Notes: generated by a model not told the origin, from the sequence alone. 64,000 bases of DNA from Prevotella sp. (GCA_017430675.1 JAFRMM010000047.1:1-64000), one strand, 5' to 3'; shown: positions 1-8,694, counted from the stretch's first letter. Made by a program: numbers and translations.

Positions 1-383
1 GCACTCTGTGTACGACCATAGACAATCTGCAGGAAGAGCTCACGCATAGCGGTGTTGATGGCATCGCAGACGAGGTCGGTGTTCAGGGCCTCGAGGATGG
101 TCTTGCCCGGCAGGATCTCAGAAGCCATAGCGGCTGAGTGAGTCATACCCGTGCAACCAATGGTCTCGACGAGAGCCTCCTGGATGATACCGTCCTTCAC
201 GTTCAGGCTCAGTTTGCAGGCGCCCTGCTGAGGTGCGCACCAGCCGATACCGTGGGTGTAACCAGAGATCTCCTTGATTTCTTTCACTGCAACCCACTTG
301 CCCTCCTCGGGGATAGGTGCAGGTCCATGGTAAGCGCCCTTGCAAACGCTACACATGTTCTCCACTTCTTTTGAATAAATCAT
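1..383 (-). CDS. Iron-sulfur cluster assembly scaffold-like protein (3' end outside window)
   Basis: The visible 127 residues start MIYSKEVENMCSVCKGAYHG and contain GWCAPQQGACKLSLNV and VETIGCTGMTHSAAMASEI. I recognise this as the Bacteroidales scaffold-type protein annotated as iron-sulfur cluster assembly scaffold, usually encoded beside a GGGtGRT protein. Several conserved cysteines (CSVC, GWCAP, GACK, IGCTG) fit metal or cluster binding. The start at 383 is the first ATG after a good promoter, and the C-terminus runs off the left edge. The role in Fe-S assembly is family knowledge and has not been shown for this type directly. The partner gene, if present, would lie left of the window. 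Confidence 0.8.
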   Translation of the reverse strand, partial: MIYSKEVENMCSVCKGAYHGPAPIPEEGKWVAVKEIKEISGYTHGIGWCAPQQGACKLSLNVKDGIIQEALVETIGCTGMTHSAAMASEILPGKTILEALNTDLVCDAINTAMRELFLQIVYGRTQS

Positions 384-437
384 TGATAATAAAACATTTA
401 AATGTTAAACAACTTAATAAGTCCTTATTGTAGCCTA

Positions 438-468
438 CAAAATTAGTCGTTTTTCGTGAACCATACAA
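438..468 (-). promoter_or_regulatory. Promoter of the Fe-S scaffold gene
   Basis: On the minus strand there is a perfect Bacteroidetes -7 box TAATTTTG (438-445) with TTG (466-468) 20 bp upstream. The leader before the ATG at 383 is about 50 nt and contains the palindrome ACATTTAAATGT. Confidence 0.65.
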
Positions 469-541
469 GCCTTCTCCGTCCATTTAGAAATTATTAACAT
501 CAAAAAACGGGTCTGTCGGAGATTATCTTCACACTATTTTG

Positions 542-549
542 TAATTTTG
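542..549 (+). promoter_or_regulatory. Likely -7 box for the C_GCAxxG_C_C gene
   Basis: TAATTTTG matches TAnnTTTG and sits 16 bp before the ATG at 566. I see no clear TTG at -33, so support is moderate. Confidence 0.45.
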
Positions 550-565
550 CCATTTGAAACTGACA

Positions 566-1045
566 ATGATGACAGATTTAGAACTGGACAAGAGAGTGGA
601 GCGCGCCGTGGAGAACTTCATGGCGGGCTATGGCTGCTGCCAGAGTGTCGTGGCGGCCTTTGCCGACCTGTATGGCCTCGACGAGACCCTGGCCAAGAAG
701 GTGGCGGCAGGTTTCGGAGGTGGTGTGGGACGTCTGCGGATGATGTGCGGTGCCGTCTCAGGCATCGTCATGCTCGTGGGACTCGACTGCGGGCAGACAG
801 AGGGCAGCGACCGCGAGGGCAAGTCGGCCTGTTACAAGGTCGTGCAGGAACTGCTGGCCAAGTCGAAGGAGCAGAACGGCAGTCTGATCTGTGCGGAGAT
901 CCTCGGTCTGAAGGGTTACGAGAAGGCTGCCAACAGTTATGTGGCCTCGGCGCGCACCGCCGAGTACTATAAGACCCGTCCATGCGCCGCCAAGGTGGAG
1001 AGTGCCGCCCGTATCTTCGCCGACTACCTCCGGCAGAAAGAATAA
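566..1045 (+). CDS. C_GCAxxG_C_C family putative redox protein
   Basis: This 159-residue soluble protein has cysteines spaced as in the C_GCAxxG_C_C family: a GYGCCQSV motif near residue 28, a glycine-rich GFGGGVGRLRMMCGAVSG block, then single Cys residues in LDCG, SACYK, LICAE and RPCAA. The family is described as putative redox-active or metal-binding, and its substrate is unknown. I chose the ATG at 566 (or 569) over the upstream TTG at 554, because it follows the -7 box by a normal distance and the extra residues look non-native. It ends 10 bp from the convergent receptor gene, with no obvious terminator between them. Confidence 0.8.
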   Translation: MMTDLELDKRVERAVENFMAGYGCCQSVVAAFADLYGLDETLAKKVAAGFGGGVGRLRMMCGAVSGIVMLVGLDCGQTEGSDREGKSACYKVVQELLAKSKEQNGSLICAEILGLKGYEKAANSYVASARTAEYYKTRPCAAKVESAARIFADYLRQKE

Positions 1046-1055
1046 ATGATGGGTA

Positions 1056-3278
1056 TTACTGTCCTTTAGTGATGCCTCCTACAACATCGTCATTGTCGAT
1101 GCTGTGCTCAGTCTTCTTGACACTGGCCTTGAGTTTGCCGAAGCGGCAGGTGACAGAGAGACTGAACGAACGCCCACGATTCCAGGATACCTGGTAGTCA
1201 CGATAGTCACCATTCACCGTCTCCGCCTCTGATTTTACGTATTTATTGAAAGGTGTGTTCGCACCGAGGCGCACCGTCAGACGGTCGTCCTTGAGGAACG
1301 AGCGCTGTAACGAGGCGTAATAGTCGAAATAGGAATGTTGCATGTAATAGACGCCTGACGGACTGTGACCGATCTTGCCGTAGGCACTCAAGTTGAGTTT
1401 CAACTTCCAAGGCAACTGCTGTGAGAGGTTGACGTAATAGTTGTCCGACCATCCGTAGGTGCGATAGCCCAGATTAGGATTCTCATTGTGTTCGTAGCGA
1501 AGGTTATTATTGATTACCAGCGTCGTACTATCGAAAGGCTTCCACTGCACATATTGCTCTATCGAAAAACGTCGATACCGCAGGATATTGTCGTAGGTGT
1601 AGTACCGCACGTCATCCTTGGCGGTCTGCACGGAACTGATGCCGCCCGAACTGAAGTTGTAGGCTGGGGCTATCTGTAGTGTCAGTTGCGGAAGGATGTA
1701 GGAATAGATCAGACTAATGCGCTGCGTGTGCGAACTGGACAGTTGCGGGTTGCCTGACTGTACGACGGTCGGTGAGGTGACCACAGCGGGGTTCAGATAG
1801 GAGATGCCTGGGCGGTTGATGCTGGTGGTATAGTTCAACTTCAGCGACTGTGCATCCGTCAACTGGTACTTCACGCTAGCCTGTGGCACCCAGTCGCCCA
1901 GGTGCTTAGAGAACGACTCTTGACTGCCATCAGGATAACTGCCTCGCATAAAACTGTACTCATAGCGCAGTCCTGCCCGCGCCGACCACTTCACCTTATT
2001 ATATATATAGTCGGCATAGCCCGCCATCACTCGGGTGGTATGGTCGAAAAGGTTGTCCGTCATAGGCAGGACGTTTCGGAAATCCTGCGTGGTGTGGCTG
2101 TTGTTATTACGGTCAATATACTTGGCTCCCACCTCCACCTGATGTCCCTTTCCCAGAGGGCGCAGCCAGTCAGCCTGTAGGGTGTGTTCGGTAAACCGCT
2201 CGCGTTCCTGCTGCAAGGACCAGGTATAGGCGAAGGGAGCATTCATGATGTCAGAATAAGTGTTCTCCTGTTCCGTATGCTGGCGCGTCAGGGCGAGCAT
2301 GTAAGAGAGAGTGAGCCGCTCGCCCTTCCGACGCGTCTTGTGTTCATAGTCCAGCCGTCCGTTCCACGAGTGATGGCTGTAGCCAGGCATCCAGTAGTGG
2401 TTGCTGAAATGGTATAAGAGAGACCCCTCCCGACCTCCCCACGGGGAGGAGTAAAGTGCTGTATGGCTGTCACCCTGCACATTGAGTTTGTAGAAATAGC
2501 CGCCAAACGAGGCTGAGAGCAGATTCAGCGAGTCGATATCGTAACTGGCATCGAGATTGGCATAGTGGACACCGCCGGGGTTGGTTCCGTTTGAACCAGC
2601 CAGCAGACGGTTACCCGTCTGGAGGAAGGTTCGGTCTGTCTCTGTAATGCTCTCCGTCTCGCGGCTCGACATACCACCATAGCCATAATCCACAGACATC
2701 AGCAACTTACCCATTTGTCCCGTCAGCGAGGCGTATAGGTTAGGGTGATTCAGAGAGGTATAGGTAGCAGACACCACCCCTGTCATGCCCTGCATCTTCG
2801 AACCATCGACCATCACGATGTTCAGGATGGCATCCACGCCCTCGGCATCTTCACGGGCACCAGGGTCGGTAATCACTTCGATACGTTTCACCATCGAGGC
2901 GGGCATGGCTTTCAGCACCTCTTTGGCATTCTTCGTCAGACTGGGGTCAAGGTGTCCGTTCTTATAGATCTTGAAACTGCTGTTACCTTTTACCTTGATA
3001 TTATCCTCACCATCCACCGTCACCATCGGCACCTTGCGCAACATATCCATCACGGTTTGCGTCCTCGACTCCTCATCACCTTGCACATCATAAGCGATGC
3101 GGTCGATCTCCTGTTTGATCAATTGGCGCTGGGCCTTGATCTCTATTCCCTCCAATTCTTTGTTCCAAGCGATGGAATCATTACTTACCGAGGTGGAATC
3201 GCTTGGCGTCTGGGCAGTAGTTATCCCTGCTCTCGCTGCCAGAAGCAGCGAGAGGAAAACAATCTTCGTATGTCTCAT
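1056..3278 (-). CDS. Outer-membrane beta-barrel receptor (TonB-dependent receptor-like)
   Basis: This 740-residue protein has a signal peptide (residues 1-22), then a plug-like domain (about 45-160) with RIAYDVQGDEES, DMLRKVPMVTVDGEDNIKVK and KRIEVITDPGAREDAEG. A long barrel rich in alternating aromatic strands follows, as in the outer membrane beta-barrel family (PF14905-like). It lacks the carboxypeptidase-D regulatory domain that starts SusC proteins, and has no signalling STN domain. It is the last gene of a four-gene operon headed by an ECF sigma factor and starts 4 bp after the preceding stop. A role as envelope receptor or assembly protein controlled by that sigma factor is inference. 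The ligand is unknown. Confidence 0.75.
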   Translation of the reverse strand: MRHTKIVFLSLLLAARAGITTAQTPSDSTSVSNDSIAWNKELEGIEIKAQRQLIKQEIDRIAYDVQGDEESRTQTVMDMLRKVPMVTVDGEDNIKVKGNSSFKIYKNGHLDPSLTKNAKEVLKAMPASMVKRIEVITDPGAREDAEGVDAILNIVMVDGSKMQGMTGVVSATYTSLNHPNLYASLTGQMGKLLMSVDYGYGGMSSRETESITETDRTFLQTGNRLLAGSNGTNPGGVHYANLDASYDIDSLNLLSASFGGYFYKLNVQGDSHTALYSSPWGGREGSLLYHFSNHYWMPGYSHHSWNGRLDYEHKTRRKGERLTLSYMLALTRQHTEQENTYSDIMNAPFAYTWSLQQERERFTEHTLQADWLRPLGKGHQVEVGAKYIDRNNNSHTTQDFRNVLPMTDNLFDHTTRVMAGYADYIYNKVKWSARAGLRYEYSFMRGSYPDGSQESFSKHLGDWVPQASVKYQLTDAQSLKLNYTTSINRPGISYLNPAVVTSPTVVQSGNPQLSSSHTQRISLIYSYILPQLTLQIAPAYNFSSGGISSVQTAKDDVRYYTYDNILRYRRFSIEQYVQWKPFDSTTLVINNNLRYEHNENPNLGYRTYGWSDNYYVNLSQQLPWKLKLNLSAYGKIGHSPSGVYYMQHSYFDYYASLQRSFLKDDRLTVRLGANTPFNKYVKSEAETVNGDYRDYQVSWNRGRSFSLSVTCRFGKLKASVKKTEHSIDNDDVVGGITKGQ

Positions 3279-3282
3279 GGGT

Positions 3283-4119
3283 TTACTTCTTTAGTCGTTC
3301 GATGCTCATGTCGAACAGATTCTGAATGAATTCGTCTTCGGTCTTGGCCTTCAGTTTCTTAATCTCTATGGCCACCATCTCCTTCTCTTCGACATCAAGC
3401 GAATCAGCATTCTTGCAGAGTTTGTATATCTGTGTGGCATAACTGTTGGCGGCAATACCCTCTGATTTCTTCTGGAAAAGCGTTCTGTAGGTATTGAACT
3501 GGGAAAGCCATGCATCTGAGCCTTTGCTTCCAAGCATCTCATTCAGCCTGTCGGAAATATCTATCTCCTCTCCGTTGATAACCACGTTACGGATTCTTTT
3601 CCCACTTGTGCGGTATTTCATGGTTGTGGCGTAGGTCTTGACCAGACGAACTGTGATCTTCTTGTCTTTCTCCACCCATTCCATGGCATAGGCATAGCGG
3701 AATTTCTTCTCAGGGTCGTCCTTGTCGAGGAAGCAGGCATAGATATACCGCGAGCCCTTAATCTTGCCTAACCCTACACTTGACGTAAGGTCATTGCCCA
3801 CGGCCAGGGAAGTATGATTACCATAATTGCCAGAACTAAGGGTATAGGCATCTTCCTTGTCCTTCTCGAAAGCCCTCTCAACATCCTTGACAAGTTGTTG
3901 CTGCTTACTTGTAGGCGACGGCAACTCGAAATCATAGACGTCCATCTCGCCCTCTTTTTGACCTGTTTCTGGGTCTTTCTCCAGAGAATGCTGGGTCTTA
4001 ATTTCAACATACTTCTCATTCAGCAAAGCCTCGAAAGCCTTCTGGATGTGCTGTTGAGCATTTGCTGCTGTGGCAGATAGCATCAGCATCGTAGCCACCA
4101 TGATCTTTTTACTCTTCAT
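3283..4119 (-). CDS. Secreted or periplasmic protein of the sigma-factor operon
   Basis: The protein is 278 residues starting MKSKKIMVATMLMLSATAANAQQ, a clear signal peptide. I chose this ATG because the 15 upstream codons would hide the signal sequence. The mature part is charged and alpha/beta in character, with ETQHSLEKDPETGQKEGE-like polar stretches and a lysine-rich C-terminus (ERLKK). I recognise no domain. The gene overlaps the end of the membrane-anchored anti-sigma-like gene by 11 bp and is followed after 3 bp by the receptor. It is probably a periplasmic partner of one of them, which is inference from context only. Confidence 0.7.
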   Translation of the reverse strand: MKSKKIMVATMLMLSATAANAQQHIQKAFEALLNEKYVEIKTQHSLEKDPETGQKEGEMDVYDFELPSPTSKQQQLVKDVERAFEKDKEDAYTLSSGNYGNHTSLAVGNDLTSSVGLGKIKGSRYIYACFLDKDDPEKKFRYAYAMEWVEKDKKITVRLVKTYATTMKYRTSGKRIRNVVINGEEIDISDRLNEMLGSKGSDAWLSQFNTYRTLFQKKSEGIAANSYATQIYKLCKNADSLDVEEKEMVAIEIKKLKAKTEDEFIQNLFDMSIERLKK

Positions 4120-4744
4120 ATGCAATGTCGTTTGTTTGTTCGTTAATATATATAATGGTACCATCTTCTTGCATCACGGGGATATAGCCGTAGGCAGCCA
4201 ACTGGGCCTCAATGATTTCCTGCTGTGCCTCTTCTATCTGTCGTTCCGCTTCCATCCGTTCCGCTTCAGCCTCTGCCATTAAAGCATAAGCCTTATCGTC
4301 ATCGTGGATGGTCGGCTCCGTCTTCCGTATCCGTCTCTTCTTGGTTTGTACGGGCTGGACTTCCGCTTTGCGCAGGGAGGAATCAGGGGGACAGGATTCC
4401 TCTGATTCCTTTGTCGTGTCCGCCTGTGCCACCAACGGGGCAGTTTGAGGCTGTCCTGCCTGCTGAGACGGTATGGCAAGGTATAAGAGACCTGCCACTG
4501 CTGCCGCTGCCGCCATGCTCCAGCCCATCCATCGTCTGCTGGCCTTTGACTGAGGGGCTTCAGGTACTGAATACGGTCTCATCGCCTCTATCTCCAGGAA
4601 CATCTGTCGATAGTCCTCCCATTCCTGAGGCACATCCTTGCCTCGGAAGTAACTGGCGAGGATATCTTCTTCCTCCAGCGTCGATGTGCCGTCCATGTAC
4701 TTGTCCAGCAGAGCCTGTATATATTCCTTCGTATCATGTATCAT
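4109..4744 (-). CDS. Single-span membrane protein, anti-sigma-like
   Basis: In this 211-residue protein the first 80 residues are cytoplasmic and acidic (LDKYMDGTSTLEEEDILASY resembles the zinc-less anti-sigma N-terminus). One membrane span follows (GWSMAAAAAVAGLLYLAIP, about residues 73-91), then a periplasmic part with a long charged coiled-coil-like stretch (AEAEAERMEAERQIEEAQQ). Its start overlaps the sigma factor stop by ATGA, the usual arrangement for sigma/anti-sigma pairs. It is shorter than FecR-type anti-sigma factors and shows no FecR domain, so the periplasmic sensing part is unlike the usual one. The function is inferred from position and topology. Confidence 0.65.
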   Translation of the reverse strand: MIHDTKEYIQALLDKYMDGTSTLEEEDILASYFRGKDVPQEWEDYRQMFLEIEAMRPYSVPEAPQSKASRRWMGWSMAAAAAVAGLLYLAIPSQQAGQPQTAPLVAQADTTKESEESCPPDSSLRKAEVQPVQTKKRRIRKTEPTIHDDDKAYALMAEAEAERMEAERQIEEAQQEIIEAQLAAYGYIPVMQEDGTIIYINEQTNDIAYEE

Positions 4745-5235
4745 ATCTTATTCCTTCGTTTGATGTCTTCTAACAGTGTCCGTCGTGCCCTGGCTAAAAG
4801 CGTACTGACGGATGTGATCTCGATGCCCAACAGTCGGGCTATCTCTTCGTGACTGCGCCGTTCCACCTGTCGCATATATAATAAGGTGCGCTGTGTGGTG
4901 GGCAGTTGTTGCAGTCGTTTCGTCAACCATTCGTCATCTTCCTTCGCCTCCAGTATGTCGTGGGGATTGGTGTTGATGCTGACGACCACTGCCTCGTCGA
5001 GTGTCTCTGGCTGCCGTCGCCTCTGGTGGTTCCTCAGCAGATGTCTCGCCATCAGTGCCGCCAAGGCTTCCACTGACTGATACCGTTCCAGTTCGTCGTG
5101 CATCTGCCACAGGCGGAGCATCACATCCTGGGCGATGTCCTCTGCCTCGTCTCTGCCCGCCCCGCAGTGCCGGCTCACACTGAGAGCCTTCTCTCGCCAC
5201 GTGCGGGCCCGCTGTTCAAATGCACTTCTTTCCAT
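4741..5235 (-). CDS. ECF RNA polymerase sigma factor
   Basis: The 164-residue protein has region 2 (DEAEDIAQDVMLRLWQM, about residues 28-44) and region 4 (LPTTQRTLLYMRQVERRSHE then EIARLLGIEITSVSTLLARA, about residues 111-155), the typical two-domain ECF layout and length. It heads an operon with tight ATGA and 11-bp overlaps into an anti-sigma-like membrane protein, a secreted protein and an outer-membrane barrel. By family knowledge it redirects RNA polymerase when the anti-sigma partner releases it. The upstream gap has no perfect TAnnTTTG box, which would fit autoregulation by its own promoter class, but that is inference. Confidence 0.9.
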   Translation of the reverse strand: MERSAFEQRARTWREKALSVSRHCGAGRDEAEDIAQDVMLRLWQMHDELERYQSVEALAALMARHLLRNHQRRRQPETLDEAVVVSINTNPHDILEAKEDDEWLTKRLQQLPTTQRTLLYMRQVERRSHEEIARLLGIEITSVSTLLARARRTLLEDIKRRNKI

Positions 5236-5309
5236 TTTACGCTCGCGTTACATCTATTAGACACGTCATCTCATCAAAACCAAACAACGTTTAGCATAAC
5301 TTAACATCT

Positions 5310-5852
5310 TCACCATACCTGCCAACTGTTAATCTCGTGGATGAGCCGCTGCACGGCCGCCTCGCAGTCCTCAGGATAGGCCAGTGTCTGTACGAACCAA
5401 AGTTTACGGTGCTGCACGAACTTGGCATAGAAGCGGCGTCCGGATATCAGGTCGCTGTCGGTGTGGAGGGTTCCAGAGAGGATGAAATAGTCTTTGCCTG
5501 TCTCCTGACGGGTAGCGTACAGTTCCCCTGCGTACTTCCTCATTCCCTCATCAATAGAAAGCATATCAGGGTTAGGCTCCACAAAGGCCGTCTGCACAAT
5601 CTCCGTGCTGTCCTGCCAGAAACTAAAACGACAACTTCCCTTATCCATCAGCGAGTCGTCGGTCTGCTCAAAGAATGAAGGATAGCGCACCGTATAGTCA
5701 TAGTCATCGTCATGATACTCCTGCATCCGCGTGAGCCTCATCGCCCGTTCCAACTTCTGCGGCAGAGGCATATCGTCTTCCTTGTCATGAACAGACACCC
5801 ATATCATAACGGCAATGAACACCAGCATTGAAAGAAAAAGAAATCTCTTCAT
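5310..5852 (-). CDS. Membrane-anchored protein of unknown function
   Basis: The 180-residue protein has an N-terminal hydrophobic segment (FLFLSMLVFIAVMIWVSV, residues 4-21) that acts as signal anchor or signal peptide. A soluble alpha/beta domain follows, with YDYTVRYPSFFEQ and SGRRFYAKFVQHRKLWFVQT. The latter resembles small stress-protein or PsbP-like folds that read a conserved surface-exposed Tyr/Trp strand, but I do not recognise a family. The ATG at 5852 was chosen over the upstream one because it begins the signal segment, and a TACCTTTG -7 box lies 17 bp upstream. It stands alone between two operons on the same strand. Confidence 0.65.
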   Translation of the reverse strand: MKRFLFLSMLVFIAVMIWVSVHDKEDDMPLPQKLERAMRLTRMQEYHDDDYDYTVRYPSFFEQTDDSLMDKGSCRFSFWQDSTEIVQTAFVEPNPDMLSIDEGMRKYAGELYATRQETGKDYFILSGTLHTDSDLISGRRFYAKFVQHRKLWFVQTLAYPEDCEAAVQRLIHEINSWQVW

Positions 5853-5868
5853 ATCTTGTTTTTTGCTG

Positions 5869-5876
5869 CAAAGGTA
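5869..5876 (-). promoter_or_regulatory. -7 box of the 180-residue anchored protein gene
   Basis: TACCTTTG on the minus strand is a perfect -7 box. No TTG sits at the usual 19-21 bp upstream, so the promoter may be weak or activated. Confidence 0.5.
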
Positions 5877-5934
5877 TGAAGAGATTTCCAATTACCTCGA
5901 AAAAGTATCTGACATTTGTCTGACAATTATCAAA

Positions 5935-6621
5935 CTACCTGATTATCAGTCCATAAGCCCTTCCTCTATCTGATTCTATTTTCAAATTAGAATGTTGCTC
6001 GATGATGGGCTTCAGTCGGCGGATGAGGGTATAGAGGGTCTCACTGGCATCGGGTTTCTTGGGCCAGAGGGCATCACAGATCTCTGTCTTTGTCAGCGAG
6101 TGCGACGAAGAACGGAAGAACATCTCCATTAGTTGCTGTTGCATGGGAGTCAGTTTGACTGGCTTACCGTCAGTACCAATAAACCGACTCTCGGATTCTA
6201 TATAATGAAGCCCTCCGTACAGGGTCGCTCCAGTCAAAAGCGGAACCAAACGCCTACGACGATAGAGACAAAAGGCAGCCCATGCCATGGTGGTCAGCCA
6301 AAGTATAGCGGCAGGCTTCTGATCCGACATGGCGAGAATCGTTGCGACTGAGCACTGGGCTTCGCACTTGAAGTCTTTCTGACGGGTATTCACCGCCAGA
6401 ATCGCCCTGCCACGTAACTCATCCAGTTGGAGATGGCTGTTAAACACCTTGATCGTGTCAGCACTAATCACATCGTTCTGTTGCACTGCCAGTGCTGATG
6501 CCAAGGCTTGACTCATGTCTTCCTCAACAACCCGTTCCGTAGCGCGGTAACTCTGGAAACTTGTCGCTCCCGATGCCACGATCAGGCCCAAGAGCACGAT
6601 GACTAAATACTTCTGTTTCAT
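5935..6621 (-). CDS. Membrane-embedded winged-helix regulator (ToxR-like layout)
   Basis: The 228-residue protein has a first span (YLVIVLLGLIVASGATSF, residues 4-21), a periplasmic loop of about 80 residues holding the Cys pair KCEAQC, a second span (AAILWLTTMAWAAFCLY, about 103-119), and then a cytoplasmic winged helix (about 145-228). The winged helix contains LTPMQQQLMEMFFRSSSHSL, TKTEICDALWPKKP and TLIRRLKPIIEQHSNLKIES, as in OmpR/ToxR DNA-binding domains. A periplasmic signal could be read through the disulfide-capable loop. It is the third gene of an operon with an OmpA lipoprotein and a lipid A deacylase, starting 2 bp after the latter, which suggests control of envelope genes. The target is not shown. 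Confidence 0.7.
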   Translation of the reverse strand: MKQKYLVIVLLGLIVASGATSFQSYRATERVVEEDMSQALASALAVQQNDVISADTIKVFNSHLQLDELRGRAILAVNTRQKDFKCEAQCSVATILAMSDQKPAAILWLTTMAWAAFCLYRRRRLVPLLTGATLYGGLHYIESESRFIGTDGKPVKLTPMQQQLMEMFFRSSSHSLTKTEICDALWPKKPDASETLYTLIRRLKPIIEQHSNLKIESDRGRAYGLIIR

Positions 6622-6623
6622 AT

Positions 6624-7835
6624 CTAAAGATGTAGGCCGATGCCTAGCATAAGGTTATTCGGATAATAGAAATCATAGAGGCTGTAGCCGATATGGAGAT
6701 AGGCCTGTCGGATGATGTTGATTTTCAGGGCGAGCATCTCATAGAAGCCCTGGAAGTCCTTGGTACTGGCATTGACGAAGTTGTGGCCGATGCCGAAGTT
6801 AATGGTGAAATACGGCATGACGAACTCGGTGCGGGCAGAGAGACCGAGGGTCAGCCGCTTGTACCACGGCGGCATGAAGATATCGTCGTCAGTGCCGTTC
6901 CAGTTGGCTCTCGCCAGTTCCTGGGAGTTGATCTCCATGTTCGCACTGCCATCATAGGATCCGTCGAGCGAGGCACCGACATTCAGCCAATGGTTGACAC
7001 GGTAGAGGGGATTCAGCGTGAAGCCTAACACACCGTAGGTGCCGGGCAGGGCATAGGCACCTGACTCCGTATCCACGCCCTTCTTCTTCCACGCCCCGTA
7101 AAGCGTCAGGTCCAGGAACCAGTATTTCTCGACAGGTGGCAAGGCGGCAGTCCGGGGATGCATCTGGCGACGGTTGATGTAGTAGGCCACGCTCGCCTTA
7201 GCAGCCAGCACGTTCAGGCCGGCGTTGGGAATGGAGGTATTACCATTACTATAGTGGGTGATGGCGGCTCCGATATTCAGGTCCCAGTTCTTCGACAGCA
7301 TCCACCGCAGGTAGATATCCACATCGATATAGGCCGTGGTCTTGGAGCCGATGACACGGTTCTCGGGATTGTCCTGCCAGTCGTGGGCCTTCCAGCCATA
7401 CGTGATACCGAAGTCCCACTCGTAATTGAGCGACAGCCGCTTGGCCAGCGTCTTAATGGTCGCTCCCTGGAAAAGATAGGCGGAGACGGGGTTCCCCAAC
7501 TGGGGATTGAAGTTGTGAATAGCCAGACCCACACCCTGATACACACCTTTATATATTAATGCCTGTTCGGAGTTCTCGGGCGGGGCAAAGGCGTACTTCA
7601 CTTTGGCGAGGAAGGAGTGGTTCATCGTGCGAACCTCACTATTATAGCCTTTCAGGAATGCGTTCGTATGGAGGATCAGGCCCGGGATGGCCTCCACCTC
7701 TATACGATGCACGGTGGCACTGTCGTCGGCCACGGCATCAGTTTCGGGTATAGCAATAGCAGCGACGGGGAAAGCCATCGCTGCTATCAGGAGGAAAGTG
7801 GTCCTATTACTTGTCACTCTCTGGTGCCTGTCCAA
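6624..7835 (-). CDS. Acyloxyacyl hydrolase, PagL-like lipid A 3-O-deacylase
   Basis: The 403-residue protein has a signal peptide (TTFLLIAAMAFPVAAIA) and a beta-barrel pattern. The key signal is THYSNGNTSIPNAGLN near residue 195, which matches the PagL family catalytic His-x-Ser-Asn-Gly and Pro-Asn-x-Gly signature. PagL removes the 3-position acyl chain from lipid A in the outer membrane. The protein is about twice the length of Pseudomonas PagL, as usual in Bacteroidetes. The start at 7835 overlaps the end of the ompA-like gene by 29 bp, so the two are translationally coupled. A downstream ATG inside the signal segment is possible but would shorten it too much. Confidence 0.75.
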   Translation of the reverse strand: MDRHQRVTSNRTTFLLIAAMAFPVAAIAIPETDAVADDSATVHRIEVEAIPGLILHTNAFLKGYNSEVRTMNHSFLAKVKYAFAPPENSEQALIYKGVYQGVGLAIHNFNPQLGNPVSAYLFQGATIKTLAKRLSLNYEWDFGITYGWKAHDWQDNPENRVIGSKTTAYIDVDIYLRWMLSKNWDLNIGAAITHYSNGNTSIPNAGLNVLAAKASVAYYINRRQMHPRTAALPPVEKYWFLDLTLYGAWKKKGVDTESGAYALPGTYGVLGFTLNPLYRVNHWLNVGASLDGSYDGSANMEINSQELARANWNGTDDDIFMPPWYKRLTLGLSARTEFVMPYFTINFGIGHNFVNASTKDFQGFYEMLALKINIIRQAYLHIGYSLYDFYYPNNLMLGIGLHL

Positions 7836-8664
7836 TCAGGTCCATGAATTCGTCGAGTTTCGGTGTGATGATGATCTGAGTGCGGCGGTTGCGCTGCTTG
7901 CCCACCTCGGTATCATTGCTGGCAATGGGGTTGTACTCACCACGGCCACCGGCTGTCAGACGCTTCGGATCCACACCGTAGTCGTTCTGCAGGGCCTGTA
8001 CCACTGAAGAGGCACGGAGCGTGGAGAGATCCCAGTTGTTACGGATGTTCGTCTTCTTGATGGGCACGTTATCGGTGTTACCCTCGATGAGCACGTCGTA
8101 ATCCTTGTAGTCCTTGATGATCTTGGCGATCTTCGACAGGGTCTCGGCGGCACGGCTGTTGATCTCGTAGGAACCGCTCTTGTAGAGCATGTTGTCGGCC
8201 AGGGAGATATAGACGACACCCTTCAGCACCTGCACATCGACCTCCTTGAGTTCCTCCTTCGAGAGCGAACGGGTGAGGTTGTTCGTCAGCACCATGTTCA
8301 GAGAGTCGCTCTTCGACTTCACCTCCACCAGATGGCGGATATACTGGTTCGACTCATTGATCTGATCCACCAGTTTCTCAATGGAGATGTTATTCTGGCT
8401 GGCATTGGTCAGGCTCTTGTCGAGCGACTCCTGCAGTTTGGCATACTTGGCCTCAGCGGCCTTGAGGGCCTGCTGCAGACCCTTCTGCTGGTCCTCGAGA
8501 GCCTGAATGCGTGCATTCTTGCCTGCCAAGTCCTCTCTGGCATCCTGCAGTTTCTCAGTCAGCGACTTGTTTTCCGTCTGGCAGTTAGCCAAATCTTTCT
8601 TGCTGGCACAACTGGTCATCATCAGACCGGCTGCCAGGGCGATAAACAATACATTTTTCTTCAT
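7807..8664 (-). CDS. OmpA-family peptidoglycan-binding lipoprotein
   Basis: The 285-residue protein has a lipobox at LMMTSC (Cys about 19), a coiled coil (about 25-115: NKSLTEKLQDAREDLAGKNA, KGLQQALKAAEAKYAKLQES), and a C-terminal OmpA domain (about 140-270) with VLIEGNTDNVPIKKT, NNWDLSTLRASSVVQAL, ASNDTEVGKQRNRRTQIIIT. The last two blocks carry the Asp and Arg that bind diaminopimelate. It should be an outer-membrane lipoprotein anchoring to peptidoglycan. The ATG at 8664 begins the signal peptide; the ORF extension to 8697 precedes it without sense and would overlap the promoter. It is the first gene of an operon with pagL-like and winged-helix genes. Confidence 0.9.
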   Translation of the reverse strand: MKKNVLFIALAAGLMMTSCASKKDLANCQTENKSLTEKLQDAREDLAGKNARIQALEDQQKGLQQALKAAEAKYAKLQESLDKSLTNASQNNISIEKLVDQINESNQYIRHLVEVKSKSDSLNMVLTNNLTRSLSKEELKEVDVQVLKGVVYISLADNMLYKSGSYEINSRAAETLSKIAKIIKDYKDYDVLIEGNTDNVPIKKTNIRNNWDLSTLRASSVVQALQNDYGVDPKRLTAGGRGEYNPIASNDTEVGKQRNRRTQIIITPKLDEFMDLIGQAPESDK

Positions 8665-8694
8665 ACTTACAGTTGATTTTATATCTAACGAATG

